Assembly: GCA_963731615.1 (NCBI GenBank)
Contig: CAVSWD010000003.1
Coordinates: forward strand, 1-64,000
Direction: 5' to 3'
Length of the DNA: 64,000 nt
Origin: Gaiellasilicea sp963731615
GTDB taxonomy: Bacteria > Actinomycetota > Thermoleophilia > Gaiellales > Gaiellaceae
In this document: positions 1-8,432 of the stretch, piece after piece
How the letters are laid out: each line of letters begins with the position of its first letter
Numbering within the stretch: the first letter of the stretch is position 1
Program-made: the position numbers and the translations under genes
The notes under the pieces: model-generated
What the model saw: the letters and a program-made list of their open reading frames with translations, nothing else
Databases searched by the model: none
Told to the model about the DNA's origin: nothing

Positions 1-935
1 AGTCGGCGGCGCGGGCGATCATCCGCGCGCGCGAGGAGGGCACTGCGTTCGAGTCGATCTGGGACTTCACCGAGCGGGTCGACCCGCAAGTGGTCAACAA
101 GCGGTCCCTCGAGGCTTTGGTGAAGTGCGGTGCGCTCGACTCGACCGGCGCCTCCCGGATGGGCATGCTCGCCTGCCTCGAGCAATCGCTCGCGTGGGGG
201 CAGAAGCACGCGGCCGACCGGCTCGCGGGCCAGGCCTCGATCTTCGACATGGGCGATGCTGAGGAAGCGCACGGACCGAAGCACCATCCGGCGATCCCCT
301 CCGGGGAGTTCGAGAAGCCGGAACTCCTGAAGCTCGAGAAGGAGACGCTCGGCCTCTACGTCTCCGAGCACCCGCTGCACGCCGTCCGGGAGCAGCTACG
401 CCGGAAGACCGATTGCACCCTGGCGGAGCTCGAGCGCCGCCGCGACGGGGAGGTCGTCACGGTCGGCGGCATCGTCTCGGCGCTGAAGCAGCTGACGACC
501 AAGAAGGGCGAGCCGATGGTCTTCCTGACGCTCGACGACCCCACCGGCGGCGGCGAGGTCGTCGTCTTCAACTCGACCTACGCGGCCGCGCGCGAGCTCT
601 GCGTCACCGACCGGATCCTGGTGGTCAAGGGCCGGATCGACCACAAGCAACAGGGCGAGACGAAGCTGATCGCGCTCGAGGTGAACGGGTTCGAGGCGGT
701 GCAGGAGCGGACCGAGATCCGTTTCAAGCTCGATGCGCGCGCCGCCCGGGCGGGGCTGATCCGAGACCTCGCGCATCTCGTCAAGGACTATCCGGGCCCG
801 TCCAGGGTGTACGTCTCGCTCGATACGTCGCTGGGGCCGAAGACACTCGCGCTCGGGCCCGATTACCGGGTCGCGATCGACACGGACTTCCTCACCGAGG
901 CGCGGACGCTCCTCGGCGCCGACGCGATCGTCTAA
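1..935 (+). CDS. dnaE: DNA polymerase III alpha subunit, C-terminal part (partial)
   Basis: This is the 3' end of the replicative polymerase gene; the window opens inside it and the reading frame starts at base 3. About 310 residues are visible: the end of the helix-hairpin-helix region (RSLEALVKCGALD), a linker with the typical LEKETLGLYVSEHPL segment, and an OB-fold domain (GGIVSALKQLTTKKGEPMVF onward, through VKGRID). The C-terminal tail follows the DnaE pattern. The last 44 bases overlap the convergent nucleotidyltransferase gene. The catalytic palm lies upstream of the window and cannot be judged. Confidence 0.95.
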   Translation, partial: SAARAIIRAREEGTAFESIWDFTERVDPQVVNKRSLEALVKCGALDSTGASRMGMLACLEQSLAWGQKHAADRLAGQASIFDMGDAEEAHGPKHHPAIPSGEFEKPELLKLEKETLGLYVSEHPLHAVREQLRRKTDCTLAELERRRDGEVVTVGGIVSALKQLTTKKGEPMVFLTLDDPTGGGEVVVFNSTYAAARELCVTDRILVVKGRIDHKQQGETKLIALEVNGFEAVQERTEIRFKLDARAARAGLIRDLAHLVKDYPGPSRVYVSLDTSLGPKTLALGPDYRVAIDTDFLTEARTLLGADAIV

Positions 936-1650
936 GAGCGCCGACGACGTAATCGGCGCAGGCGTGGACGTCGAGGTCGTCCCAGGTGCCGTAGTCGCCG
1001 CTGCGGTAGCCGTCGCGGGCACGCTCGAGGACGGGCCGGTGCTCCGCGGGCAGGCGGGGAAGAGCCCAGTCGGCTGCACCGTCCTTGGAGCGAATCTCTC
1101 CCGTCTCCGCCGTGCACCAGATGCGGGTGAGCGTGAGGAGCATGTTGCGGGTGTCGGAGTCGAGATCGGCAAGGATGCCGTCGAGCTCGTCGATGCCGGC
1201 CTGGAGCAGGTCCTCGTGCGGAACGGGGTCGAAGACGTCCGCCGCCGGTGGGCCGACGAGCGGCTTGCCCGCGAGGAGCGTCATCGTGATCAGCGCGGCG
1301 AGGTCGGGACTCTGTCTCGGCGGCGAAATCTCGCCGCGCTCGAGCTCCGCCCGGAGCCAGTCGCCGTACTGGAAGTCCATCAGCGGCGGATAGCGCCACG
1401 GCCGGATCTCCGACTGGACGACGATCGTCAGCTCGAGGTAGCGCGGCTTCATCGAGAGCACGAGCAGCCCCTCGACGAGCCGGCGTCGCTCGTCGTCCGC
1501 CGTCGGCCGTCGCGCGACGGCGAGGAGGTCGAGGTCGCTCGTCGGCGTCAGGCCGCCGAGGACGGCCGAGCCGAAGAGGTAGAGGCCGACGAGCTCGTCG
1601 CCGAGCACCTCCTGGACGAGCGCCACCGCTGAATCGAGTTGCTCCTGCAC
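892..1650 (-). CDS. AadA-like aminoglycoside nucleotidyltransferase
   Basis: This 252-residue protein resembles ANT(3'')-type adenylyltransferases, which modify streptomycin and spectinomycin with ATP. The nucleotidyltransferase signature GSAVLGGLTPTSDLDL (residues 27-42) supplies the metal-binding aspartates D39 and D41, and E73 in YLELTIV fits the catalytic glutamate. The C-terminal domain carries RIWCTAETGEIRSKDGAADW, closely matching the AadA helical domain. It starts with GTG. It sits alone between convergent dnaE and the divergent glycosidase, with no integron or transposon around it, so it is probably a chromosomal gene. The substrate cannot be told from sequence; related proteins of this fold modify other small molecules. 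Confidence 0.8.
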   Translation of the reverse strand: MQEQLDSAVALVQEVLGDELVGLYLFGSAVLGGLTPTSDLDLLAVARRPTADDERRRLVEGLLVLSMKPRYLELTIVVQSEIRPWRYPPLMDFQYGDWLRAELERGEISPPRQSPDLAALITMTLLAGKPLVGPPAADVFDPVPHEDLLQAGIDELDGILADLDSDTRNMLLTLTRIWCTAETGEIRSKDGAADWALPRLPAEHRPVLERARDGYRSGDYGTWDDLDVHACADYVVGALRRSRRRRGASAPR

Positions 1651-1698
1651 GTCCCGGAAGCTTCACAAAAGGCTCTCGAACTCCGCACAGACCCGGTC

Positions 1699-1704
1699 GA
1701 TACT
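1699..1704 (+). promoter_or_regulatory. -10-like hexamer GATACT
   Basis: GATACT lies 7 nt before the ATG of the glycoside hydrolase, and no Shine-Dalgarno sequence is visible in between. This is the spacing of a leaderless promoter. Confidence 0.4.
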
Positions 1705-1711
1705 GCACGCC

Positions 1712-2824
1712 ATGAGGGTGGTCCTGGCAGTGGCTGCGGTTGCGCTGACCTGCGTGTCGGCTGCGTCCGCCTCGCCGGGGCTCCGAGGGGGCATCACCGA
1801 CAGCGGCGGCGCGTTCTACGACGAGCCCGGCGAGTTCTTCCCCGTGCTCGAGGAGCTCGGCGTCCAGATCCTGCGCGTCAACCTGAACTGGGGCGGGCGG
1901 CTCGGCGTCGCCCGGCGCCGGCCGGTCGAGGCGACCGACCCGGACGACCCGGCGTACGACTGGCGCCTCTACGACCGCGTCGTGCGCGACGCCAACCGGC
2001 ACGGCGTCGAGGTGATGTTCACCGTCTTCGGTACGCCCGCGTGGGCGAACGGCGGTCACCCGCCGACGACGGCGCCGCGAAACGCCTCGCAGCTGCGCGA
2101 GTTCGCCTACGCCGCCGCCACGCGTTACAGCGGCTCCGAACTGCCTCGCGTCCGCTACTGGACGGCGTGGAACGAGCCGAACCTCCAGATCGGGCTGATC
2201 CCACAGTGGCGCCGTTCCGGCAAGCGCTGGCTGATCCAGAGCGCTCTCGACTACGCCCGGATCTGCAACGCGGTCGTCGACGGGATCCGCACGACGATGC
2301 TCCGCGGCCAGAGGGTCGCCTGCGGCGTCACGGCTGCGCGCGGCAACAACAACCCGAACGGGACGAAGCCGTCCGTCTCGCCGCTCGCGTTCCTGCGCGC
2401 CATGAAGCGGGCCGGCGCGCGTGGCTTCGACGCCTACGCGCACCATCCGTACTACGGCGCGCCGTCGGAGTCACCCTCGAGCGCGCCGCCGAACCGGGGC
2501 GGCGTCACGCTCGGCAACATCGACGCGCTGGTCAGCGAGCTGACCCGGCTCTACGGGCGGAAGCCGATCTGGATCACGGAGTACGGCTACCAGACCAACC
2601 CGCCTGACACCGTCTTCGGGGTGCCGTGGCGGCGGCAGGCCGCCTACGTCGGCCAGGCGTTCGCGCTCGCGCGGGCGCACCCACGGATCGACCTGCTGCT
2701 CTGGTTCCTCCTCCGCGACGAGGGCGACCCGGCACGGTGGCAGTCGGGGCTGATCTCGGCCGAGGGCCGCCGCAAGCCGTCGTTCGAGGCGTTCAAGCTG
2801 GAGCTGGCCGCGCTCAAGCGCTGA
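1712..2824 (+). CDS. Secreted glycoside hydrolase, clan GH-A TIM barrel
   Basis: This 370-residue protein has a signal peptide (about residues 1-21, ending ASA/SPG) and a single (beta/alpha)8 glycosidase domain. The acid/base glutamate fits E155 in WNEPN, and the nucleophile fits E290 in WITEYGY, the two strand-4 and strand-7 motifs of clan A (GH5/GH39-like). GAFYDEPGEFFPVLEELGV and RVNLNW match the first strands. It probably acts on an extracellular or cell-wall glycan; the substrate is unknown. The ATG is preceded by a -10-like box with no ribosome site. Its end overlaps the convergent M14 peptidase gene by 11 bases. Confidence 0.75.
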   Translation: MRVVLAVAAVALTCVSAASASPGLRGGITDSGGAFYDEPGEFFPVLEELGVQILRVNLNWGGRLGVARRRPVEATDPDDPAYDWRLYDRVVRDANRHGVEVMFTVFGTPAWANGGHPPTTAPRNASQLREFAYAAATRYSGSELPRVRYWTAWNEPNLQIGLIPQWRRSGKRWLIQSALDYARICNAVVDGIRTTMLRGQRVACGVTAARGNNNPNGTKPSVSPLAFLRAMKRAGARGFDAYAHHPYYGAPSESPSSAPPNRGGVTLGNIDALVSELTRLYGRKPIWITEYGYQTNPPDTVFGVPWRRQAAYVGQAFALARAHPRIDLLLWFLLRDEGDPARWQSGLISAEGRRKPSFEAFKLELAALKR

Positions 2825-3543
2825 GGGACTGGCCGCGCAGCAGCGCTTCGAGGCCGGGCAGGTGGCGCTTGCACAGCTGCGGCAGCCCCGCGTGCTCGAC
2901 CTCGTAGACGATCGCCGGGATCCCCTGCTCGAGCAGCCACTCGTCGAAGGCGCCCGGCGAGTCGACCTCGAGCTCCGGACACGACGTCCAGGCCGGCCGC
3001 ACCCGCGAGCAGGTCGACCGGCTCGGACGGCACTCCCGCCCGGACGAGGATCAGCTCGATCGGAGCGTGCAGGTCGAGCACGAGCCGCGGCCCGAGCTCC
3101 CGGACGAGGGCCATCAGCGCGCGCGTCTCCGGCTCGGACGCGGGCTCGGCACCGGGTGAGGAGCGGCTGGTGCGGTTCGGGAGCTCGCGCAGCTCGGGAT
3201 CGATCCCCGGTGGGAACGTGAACGACGGATCGGGGCGCCAGCTGGCGCAGGGGAAGTTCCGGTTCAGGTCGACCCCGGCCGCGTTCTGCCGCGTCCCGGC
3301 GAGGAGCCCGTCGGGATTGGCGGCCTGGACGACCGCCCAGTCCGTCTCGTCGCCGGGGATCCGCTCGAGCAGGCGCCGTGCCAGCAGGCCGGTCTCAGCC
3401 TCCTCGCCGTGCTGGCCCGCGACGAGGAGCCCGGCGACGGGCGCCCCTGCCTCGGGGAGTTGCACGCGCAGGGGCAGTCCGCCGCGGGAGCGGCCGTACT
3501 CCCGCTCGCGCCAGCCCTTGAGGACGTTCGAGGTCTCGATCAG
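2814..3543 (-). CDS. M14-family zinc carboxypeptidase, MpaA-like, frameshifted
   Basis: The protein resembles murein tripeptide amidase MpaA, which cleaves gamma-D-Glu-diaminopimelate bonds of peptidoglycan peptides. The N-terminal REREYGRSRGGLPL, the zinc motif HGEE, the LNRNFP segment and LDLHAPIELI are in one frame. The C-terminal part, with the likely catalytic glutamate in AIVYEVEHAGLP, is in another. Removing one G in the CCGG at about 2975-2978 joins them as VVSELEVDSPGAFDEW. No ATG or GTG lies before the conserved N-terminus: the choices are CTG at 3543, overlapping the antiporter stop, or an internal GTG at 3465 that would cut off conserved residues. It is either a recent pseudogene or a sequencing error. 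Confidence 0.7.
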
Positions 3544-5099
3544 ATCTCCAGCCTGGCGTCCTCGAGGTCGAGGTCGCGCGCGACCCTACGTGCGACCTCC
3601 TCGGAGATCTCGCCCGAGCGGCGCAGTGCGTTGACGGCGTCCCGCTCGGCGTTCAGCAGCTCGCGCCGCAGTCGCTGGAAGTCGCGCGAGCGCGCTTCGA
3701 TCGAGCCGTCGTCGCCGCCGTCGAGCCAGGCCGAGAAGCGGTCGCGCCGGAAGCCGTAGCCGGCCCGGACTCGTTCCGCGGTGTCCTCTCGCACCCAGTC
3801 TTCCTCGACCAGCTCCTGGAGCCGGGCAATCGCCGCCTCCGCCGCCCGGATCCGCGCCTGCGCCTCGTCGCGCGCTGCCTCTTCGCCGTCGTCCTCGAGG
3901 TGCAGGAGCCGGATCACGGCCGGCAGCGTCAGGCCCTGGATCACGAGCGTGCCGACGATGACCGCGAAGGTGAGGAACAGGATCAGATCGCGGGCGGGGA
4001 ACGGCGTCCCGGCGTCGGTCGCGAGCGGGATCGCGAGCGCGGCCGCCAGCGAGACGGCGCCGCGCATCCCGGACCACGTGACGAGCGCGAGCGCCTGGGG
4101 CGTCGGCATCGGGTCGCGTTCGCGAATCCGCCTGAACAGCCGCCGCGGCAGCCAGGCCGCCGGGTACACCCAGAGCGCCCGCGCGCCGAGCACCGTCAGC
4201 CAGATCGCGGCGCCCCACCAGAGCAGGTCGCCGGTCGAGTAGGCATCGAGCTCGTCGAGGATCCCCGGCAGCTGCAGCCCGATCAGCGTGAACAGGAGCG
4301 CGTTCAGGGTGAACGTGACGATCTCCCACGCCGACTCGCCCATCAGCCGCACCTCCGGCGTCGTCAGCTCGGGCGTGTACCAGCCCAGATAGACCCCCGC
4401 GGTGACGGCTGCGATCACCGCCGAGACACCGATGAGCTCGGCCGGGATGTAGGCAAAATAGCCCGTGAGCAGGGAAATCGTCACCTCGGCGGGCGGGAAG
4501 TCCAGCCGCCGACGCACCTGCCGGACGAGCCAGGCCACCGCCAGCCCGACGACGACCCCACCTGCCACGTTGAAGACGAACGAGAGCCCGGCCTCCCAGA
4601 GCGTGAAGCTGCCGCTGACCACCGCGACCACGGCGACGCGGTACGCCACGAGCGCGGTGCCGTCGTTGACGAGGCTCTCGCCTTCGACGATCGAGACGAG
4701 GCGGCGAGGGACGCCCAGGCGATGCATGATCGCCGTCGCCGCGATCGGGTCGGTGGGGGAGACGATCGCTCCGAGGACGAACGCGGCCGCCCACGGCAGC
4801 CCGGGCACGATCTCGTGCGCGACGACGGCGACCAGGACGATGGTCAGGAGCACCAGCCCGACCGCGAGTAGCCCCACCGGCCGCAGGTTCGCTCGCAGAT
4901 CGTGCAGCGAGGTGAAGAATGCGGCTCCGTAGAGGAGCGGCGGCAGGATGGCCACGAGCACGAGGTCGGGCGGGAGGTCGATCTCGGGCATGCCGGGCGC
5001 GAACCCGAGCGCGAGGCCGCCGAGCACGAGCAGGATCGGATACGGGATCCGCAGCTTCGGAACGAGCACGAGCATCGCCGTGCCCGCCACGAGCAGCAC
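3540..5099 (-). CDS. Na+/H+ antiporter, CPA1 family
   Basis: An inner-membrane cation/proton antiporter with about 12 hydrophobic segments, followed by a cytoplasmic tail of roughly 110 charged residues. The family motifs VSPTDPIAATAI and VEGESLVNDGTALVAY are present; the acidic residue in SPTD is in the ion-binding position. WSGMRGAVSLAAALAIP matches the second half of the pore. The start is unclear: GTG at 5099 gives 519 residues, while the open frame extends upstream past a CTG at 5138. It lies just downstream of the VOC gene on the same strand, and its stop overlaps the peptidase gene. Confidence 0.85.
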   Translation of the reverse strand: MLLVAGTAMLVLVPKLRIPYPILLVLGGLALGFAPGMPEIDLPPDLVLVAILPPLLYGAAFFTSLHDLRANLRPVGLLAVGLVLLTIVLVAVVAHEIVPGLPWAAAFVLGAIVSPTDPIAATAIMHRLGVPRRLVSIVEGESLVNDGTALVAYRVAVVAVVSGSFTLWEAGLSFVFNVAGGVVVGLAVAWLVRQVRRRLDFPPAEVTISLLTGYFAYIPAELIGVSAVIAAVTAGVYLGWYTPELTTPEVRLMGESAWEIVTFTLNALLFTLIGLQLPGILDELDAYSTGDLLWWGAAIWLTVLGARALWVYPAAWLPRRLFRRIRERDPMPTPQALALVTWSGMRGAVSLAAALAIPLATDAGTPFPARDLILFLTFAVIVGTLVIQGLTLPAVIRLLHLEDDGEEAARDEAQARIRAAEAAIARLQELVEEDWVREDTAERVRAGYGFRRDRFSAWLDGGDDGSIEARSRDFQRLRRELLNAERDAVNALRRSGEISEEVARRVARDLDLEDARLEI

Positions 5100-5139
5100 G
5101 AGCAGGTTCAGGAGGTCGTGATGGCTGAAGTCGGTCAGG

Positions 5140-5562
5140 TCAGGCCAGGCCCTTGTCGCGCAGCTCCGCCCGCGCCGACTCGGACTTCTCGAGCTCGAGG
5201 CCCATCCCGCGCAGGATCTCCGGCGTCTTCGTGAACTGGATCTCCGCGTACGCGACCACCTGCACGTGGTTCCCCCACGGGTCGCGGAACGAGTTGCCGC
5301 CGAAGATCTCGGCACCGGCCTCGCGCGCGGCAGCCAGCACGGCGTCGCGATCGTCGACGACCAGGCCGAAGTGGCGCTCCCGGTCGGGCTCGCGTTCCGA
5401 GCGCTCGGCGAGGGCGAGGAACTGGTCGCCCATGTCGATGAAGGCCATCCCCGCGATCCGGCCGCGCAGCTCGACGTCGAAGAGGCGTCCGTAGAAGGCG
5501 AGCGCCTCGTCGAGCGAGCCGACCTCGAGTGCGATGTGATTGAGCCCAACCGCACGAGCCAT
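5140..5562 (-). CDS. VOC (glyoxalase/dioxygenase fold) protein
   Basis: A 140-residue vicinal-oxygen-chelate protein, MARAVGLNHIALEVGSLDEA onward, with paired beta-alpha-beta-beta-beta modules. His in LNHIAL, the central HFGLVV and DPWGNHVQVV are in the positions used for metal in this family. The substrate is unknown; glyoxalase, bleomycin-resistance and dioxygenase members share this fold. The ATG start has a TAGTGT box 7 nt upstream. It is divergent from the sigma factor gene, 39 bases away. Confidence 0.8.
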   Translation of the reverse strand: MARAVGLNHIALEVGSLDEALAFYGRLFDVELRGRIAGMAFIDMGDQFLALAERSEREPDRERHFGLVVDDRDAVLAAAREAGAEIFGGNSFRDPWGNHVQVVAYAEIQFTKTPEILRGMGLELEKSESARAELRDKGLA

Positions 5563-5569
5563 GGAACCC

Positions 5570-5575
5570 ACACTA
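5570..5575 (-). promoter_or_regulatory. -10-like hexamer TAGTGT
   Basis: On the minus strand, TAGTGT stands 7 nt before the ATG of the VOC gene, consistent with a leaderless promoter. Confidence 0.35.
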
Positions 5576-5601
5576 CCCAGCGGGTGTATGAGGACCGAGT
5601 G

Positions 5602-6157
5602 GTGAGCCGACCACCGACAGAAGACGAGCTCGTCGAGCGTGCCCGTGGGGGCGACTCCGCCGCTTTCGCCGCGCTCGTTCGCGACCACCAGGAGATCGCT
5701 TTCCGCACCGCATACCTGATCACGCGTAACGCAGCCGACGCCGAGGATGCGGCCCAGGTCGGTCTGACGAAGGCCTGGCGGGCGCTGCCGCGTTTTCGCC
5801 GCGGCTGCGCCCGTGCGCCCCTGGCTGCTCGCGATCGTGGCGAACGAGGCGCGCAACCGGCGCCGCGCCGAGGGTCGGCGCGAGGGCCTCGCGCTGCGGG
5901 CCGCGCATGAGCTTCCCTCGGGGGACGCGGCTCCGTCCCCCGAGGGGAGGGCAATCGCCGCCGAGGAGCGCGCCGAGCTGCTCGCGGCGCTCGAAAGCCT
6001 GAGCGAGGACGATCGGCTCGTGCTCTCGTGCCGCTACCTGCTCGAGCTGGGCGAGGAGGAGACCGGTGAGGTGCTCTCGCTGCGGCGCGGCACGGTCAAG
6101 TCGAGAACATCGCGGGCGCTCGGGCGCCTGCGCGAGCGGCTGGAGGAGCCGGCATGA
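5602..6157 (+). CDS. ECF-type RNA polymerase sigma factor, frameshifted
   Basis: A small extracytoplasmic-function sigma factor of about 185 residues. Region 2 is clear (DSAAFAALVRDHQEIAFR, then DAEDAAQ). Region 4 is clear too (LLAALESLSEDDRLVLSCRYL, then the helix-turn-helix TGEVLSLRRGTVKSRTSRAL). The two parts are in different frames. Removing T5806 gives RFRRGAPVRPWLLAIVANEARN, a normal linker, so a single extra base is enough to explain the break. GTG at 5602 is preferred because GAGGA lies 7 nt upstream. The stop overlaps the anti-sigma ATG (ATGA). The first gene of a four-gene operon. Confidence 0.8.
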
Positions 6158-6867
6158 ACGAGCTCGAGCGTCGGCTGCAGGAGCTTGGCGGCGAGATCGC
6201 CTATCCGGTGACTCCCAGCTTCGATCTCGGCTTCGAGCGCACGGCGTTCGAGCGCACGCCCGCGCGTCGCGGTCGCTTGCGGCCGCTGGCGCTCGGCTTC
6301 GTAATCGTCCTCGCGGTCTTCGCCGGCGTGCTCGCGTTCTCGCCCGGCGCGCGCAGCGCCTTCCTCGAGATCTTCCACATCCGCGGCGCCACCGTCGAGC
6401 AGGTCGAGACGCTCCCCGAGCTGCAGCCGCAGCGCGTTGACTTCGGCGAGCGCGTCAGCCGCGAGGAGGCAGAGCGCCGGACCGGCTTCGAGCTGCTCGA
6501 TGTCGGCACCGAGCCGGACGCGATCTTCCTGCGCCCGGACGGCCTCGCCTCCGTCGTCTACGGCGACCCGGCGCGGCCGCGACTCGTGCTCTCGCAGGCG
6601 CGCGGCGCGATCTACGAGGGGTTCATCAAGAAGACCGGCGGTCGCGGCACGACGATCCGAAACGTGAGGATCGACGGCGAGCGCGGCCTGTTCGTCGACG
6701 GCGCCGACCACTTCGTCATGTTCCGCGACGAGAACGGCAACATCTCCGACGAGCAGACCTACCTCGCCGGCACCGTCCTGCTCTGGAACCGCGGGCCGCT
6801 GCTGCTGCGGCTCGAGGGGGATCTGACGATCGGCGAGGCGATTGCGCTCGCGAAGTCGGTCGAGTAG
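6154..6867 (+). CDS. Membrane-anchored anti-sigma-like protein
   Basis: A 237-residue protein translationally coupled to the sigma factor by ATGA. A short cytoplasmic N-terminus (about 45 residues) leads to one transmembrane helix (about 46-66, LALGFVIVLAVFAGVLAF). An extracytoplasmic domain of about 165 residues follows. It has beta-rich repeats such as FLRPDGLASVVYGDPARPRLVL and resembles the outer part of other sigma-regulator proteins (DUF4367-like). The position and topology suggest that it holds the ECF sigma factor and senses the cell surface. No zinc-type HxxxCxxC anti-sigma motif is present, so the binding mode is unclear. Confidence 0.65.
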   Translation: MNELERRLQELGGEIAYPVTPSFDLGFERTAFERTPARRGRLRPLALGFVIVLAVFAGVLAFSPGARSAFLEIFHIRGATVEQVETLPELQPQRVDFGERVSREEAERRTGFELLDVGTEPDAIFLRPDGLASVVYGDPARPRLVLSQARGAIYEGFIKKTGGRGTTIRNVRIDGERGLFVDGADHFVMFRDENGNISDEQTYLAGTVLLWNRGPLLLRLEGDLTIGEAIALAKSVE

Positions 6868-6923
6868 GGAACCTCGCCTGTGCTGCCGGTGTATCCGCTT
6901 CGTCCACCCCGAACGGAGGTCCG

Positions 6924-7448
6924 ATGAAGAAGCTCCTGCTCGTGCTCGCCGTCGCAGCCATCGCTGCTGTGACACTCATTGGAGCCGCGGGCGCCGGCGG
7001 CTGGGCGACCGTGGGCCTCAGCTCGCTGCCGCCGTCCGGCCTCGAGCCGAACCAGGCCTGGCCGGTCGACATCACCGTGCTCCAGCACGGCCAGACGCCG
7101 CTGGCAGGCGTCACGCCGCTCGTCCGCGTCCGCGACGACGGCGGCAACGTCGTCAAGAGCTTCACCGCGACGCCGACCGGCAAGTCCGGCGTCTACCACG
7201 CCGAGGTCACGTTCCCGGGTGAGGGCACGTACTCGTACGAGGTCTACGACGGCTTCACGCAGTACGGCGGCGCGCGGACGCACACGTTCAAGCCGGTCGC
7301 AATCGCCCCGCCGGGCGACTCGTTCCCGTACCTGCCGCTCGGGCTTGCGCTCGCACTGGCGCTCGGCCTCGCCGCAGCCACGATCGCCTTCCGGCGCCGC
7401 GATCGGCCGGAGCCGGCGGTCGTCACGAATCTGAAGGAGGCAGCATGA
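6924..7448 (+). CDS. Secreted Ig-like protein with C-terminal membrane anchor
   Basis: A 174-residue protein with a signal peptide (MKKLLLVLAVAAIAAVTLIG), a beta-sandwich domain of about 100 residues (WATVGLSSLPP to THTFKPV) and a C-terminal hydrophobic helix (YLPLGLALALALGLAAATIAF) followed by RRRDR. The domain resembles YtkA/FixH-type extracytoplasmic domains. AGGTCCG before the ATG gives a weak ribosome site. It follows the anti-sigma gene by 56 bases, overlaps the next gene by ATGA, and is clearly paralogous to it. It may be the regulated output or a sensor partner of the sigma system; its function is unknown. Confidence 0.65.
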   Translation: MKKLLLVLAVAAIAAVTLIGAAGAGGWATVGLSSLPPSGLEPNQAWPVDITVLQHGQTPLAGVTPLVRVRDDGGNVVKSFTATPTGKSGVYHAEVTFPGEGTYSYEVYDGFTQYGGARTHTFKPVAIAPPGDSFPYLPLGLALALALGLAAATIAFRRRDRPEPAVVTNLKEAA

Positions 7449-7831
7449 AGAAGCTCTTCGTCTTCGTCGCCACGGCCGTTTCCGGCCTCGCCCTCGCCGG
7501 CGCCGCCCAGGCCGGGTGCATGGCGACTGTCGGGCTCAGCTCGATGCCCAAGGCCGACCACGCCGCGGGCGAGCCCTGGATCGTCACGATCCGCGTGCTC
7601 CAGCACGGCCGCACGCCGATGCCCGACGCAAAGCCGGAGGTGCGGATCCGCAACGCCGCCGGCAAGCTGCTCGTCTTCAAGGGCCGCAAGACTGCGAAAG
7701 TCGGGTCGTACCGCGCCCGCGTCGTCTTTCCGAAGGCCGGTCGCTACTCGCTCGGCGTCTACGACGGCTTCCCCTACGCGGAGTGCGCGAAAGTGCACAC
7801 CTTCAAATCCGTCCTGATCGTCGCCGTCTGA
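7445..7831 (+). CDS. Secreted Ig-like protein, paralogue of its neighbour
   Basis: A 128-residue protein with a signal peptide ending AQA/GC and one domain matching the preceding gene almost position by position (ATVGLSSMP, VLQHGRTPM, VYDGF, HTFKSV). It lacks the C-terminal anchor, so it should be released or held by its partner. Two cysteines, in AGCMATV and AECAKV, are missing from the paralogue and could form a disulfide linking the ends of the domain. GGAGG lies 7 nt before the ATG. It is the last gene of the sigma operon, followed at once by a strong hairpin. Confidence 0.65.
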   Translation: MKKLFVFVATAVSGLALAGAAQAGCMATVGLSSMPKADHAAGEPWIVTIRVLQHGRTPMPDAKPEVRIRNAAGKLLVFKGRKTAKVGSYRARVVFPKAGRYSLGVYDGFPYAECAKVHTFKSVLIVAV

Positions 7832-7839
7832 CCTTCGCA

Positions 7840-7866
7840 GGGGGCCCGCTCGCGCAGCGGGCCCCC
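7840..7866 (+). terminator. Strong hairpin after the sigma operon
   Basis: A perfect 11-bp GC stem, GGGGGCCCGCT pairing with AGCGGGCCCCC around a CGCGC loop, begins nine bases after the stop of the last gene. There is no T-tract, as is common for actinobacterial terminators. It also faces the convergent gene ending at 7885. Confidence 0.75.
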
Positions 7867-7884
7867 AGCGGTCCGCAGTTCCGG

Positions 7885-8415
7885 CTAAGACCGTGGCAAT
7901 GTCTCCTGGCGGCGCGCCACCACAACCCCGGCGCGCCAACCCGGGGCGCGTCCGTTGGCCGGCGGATGTATCCCCTCGACTCCGAGGCCGCTACGTGCGA
8001 TCAGCCATGAGATCAGTGAGTTCGAGTTCCACATCTCGCCTGCCTCGAGCTCGTCGCGTCCCCAGACCGGCGTTGGGGCATCGGGCACCAACTCAAGGAC
8101 GCGCTGCGCGAGAAGCGGATCGTCGGTCAGACGCTGCGGACTGTCGACTGCCTCGTCGACGTCCGGGATCACGCCATCACGCCAGCGTCGGTTCTCGTAC
8201 CGGAAGACGCGCAGGGAGCGAGCCCGGAGGCTGCCGACCGCGCCCTCGGCGACGACTCCTCGCAACGCCCCGCTTCTGTCGCGGACCGGTGCCATCTCGA
8301 TCACGAAGTCGCCCTCTGGCACTCCGACCGCGAGCGCGGAGTGGTAGAGGTCCTTGGTCGGCCGCTTCTCGAGCCGCGCGACCACCGCCTCGAAGACGCG
8401 TCCGTTCAACCGCAC
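7885..8415 (-). CDS. Conserved hypothetical protein, N-terminus probably truncated
   Basis: A protein of 176 residues from GTG 8415. It contains DLYHSALAVGVPEGDFVIEM, WGRDELEAGEMWNSNSLISW and HPPANGRAPGWRAG, which look well conserved and not low-complexity; no family function is known to me. The open frame continues upstream to about 8523 and encodes DLYWLPLGAGGRS directly before the GTG. This looks like the native N-terminus but has no ATG, GTG or TTG. Either the start codon is lost, or an indel separates it, or a rare start is used. The histidine and asparagine motifs hint at an enzyme. Confidence 0.55.
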   Translation of the reverse strand: MRLNGRVFEAVVARLEKRPTKDLYHSALAVGVPEGDFVIEMAPVRDRSGALRGVVAEGAVGSLRARSLRVFRYENRRWRDGVIPDVDEAVDSPQRLTDDPLLAQRVLELVPDAPTPVWGRDELEAGEMWNSNSLISWLIARSGLGVEGIHPPANGRAPGWRAGVVVARRQETLPRS

Positions 8416-8432
8416 GGAACGACCGCCGGCCC

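Noticed and set aside
7445..7831. Second secreted Ig-like protein as a lipoprotein
   Set aside because: The residue at -3 from the cysteine is Gln (QAGC), which does not fit a lipobox; signal peptidase I cleavage after AQA is more likely.
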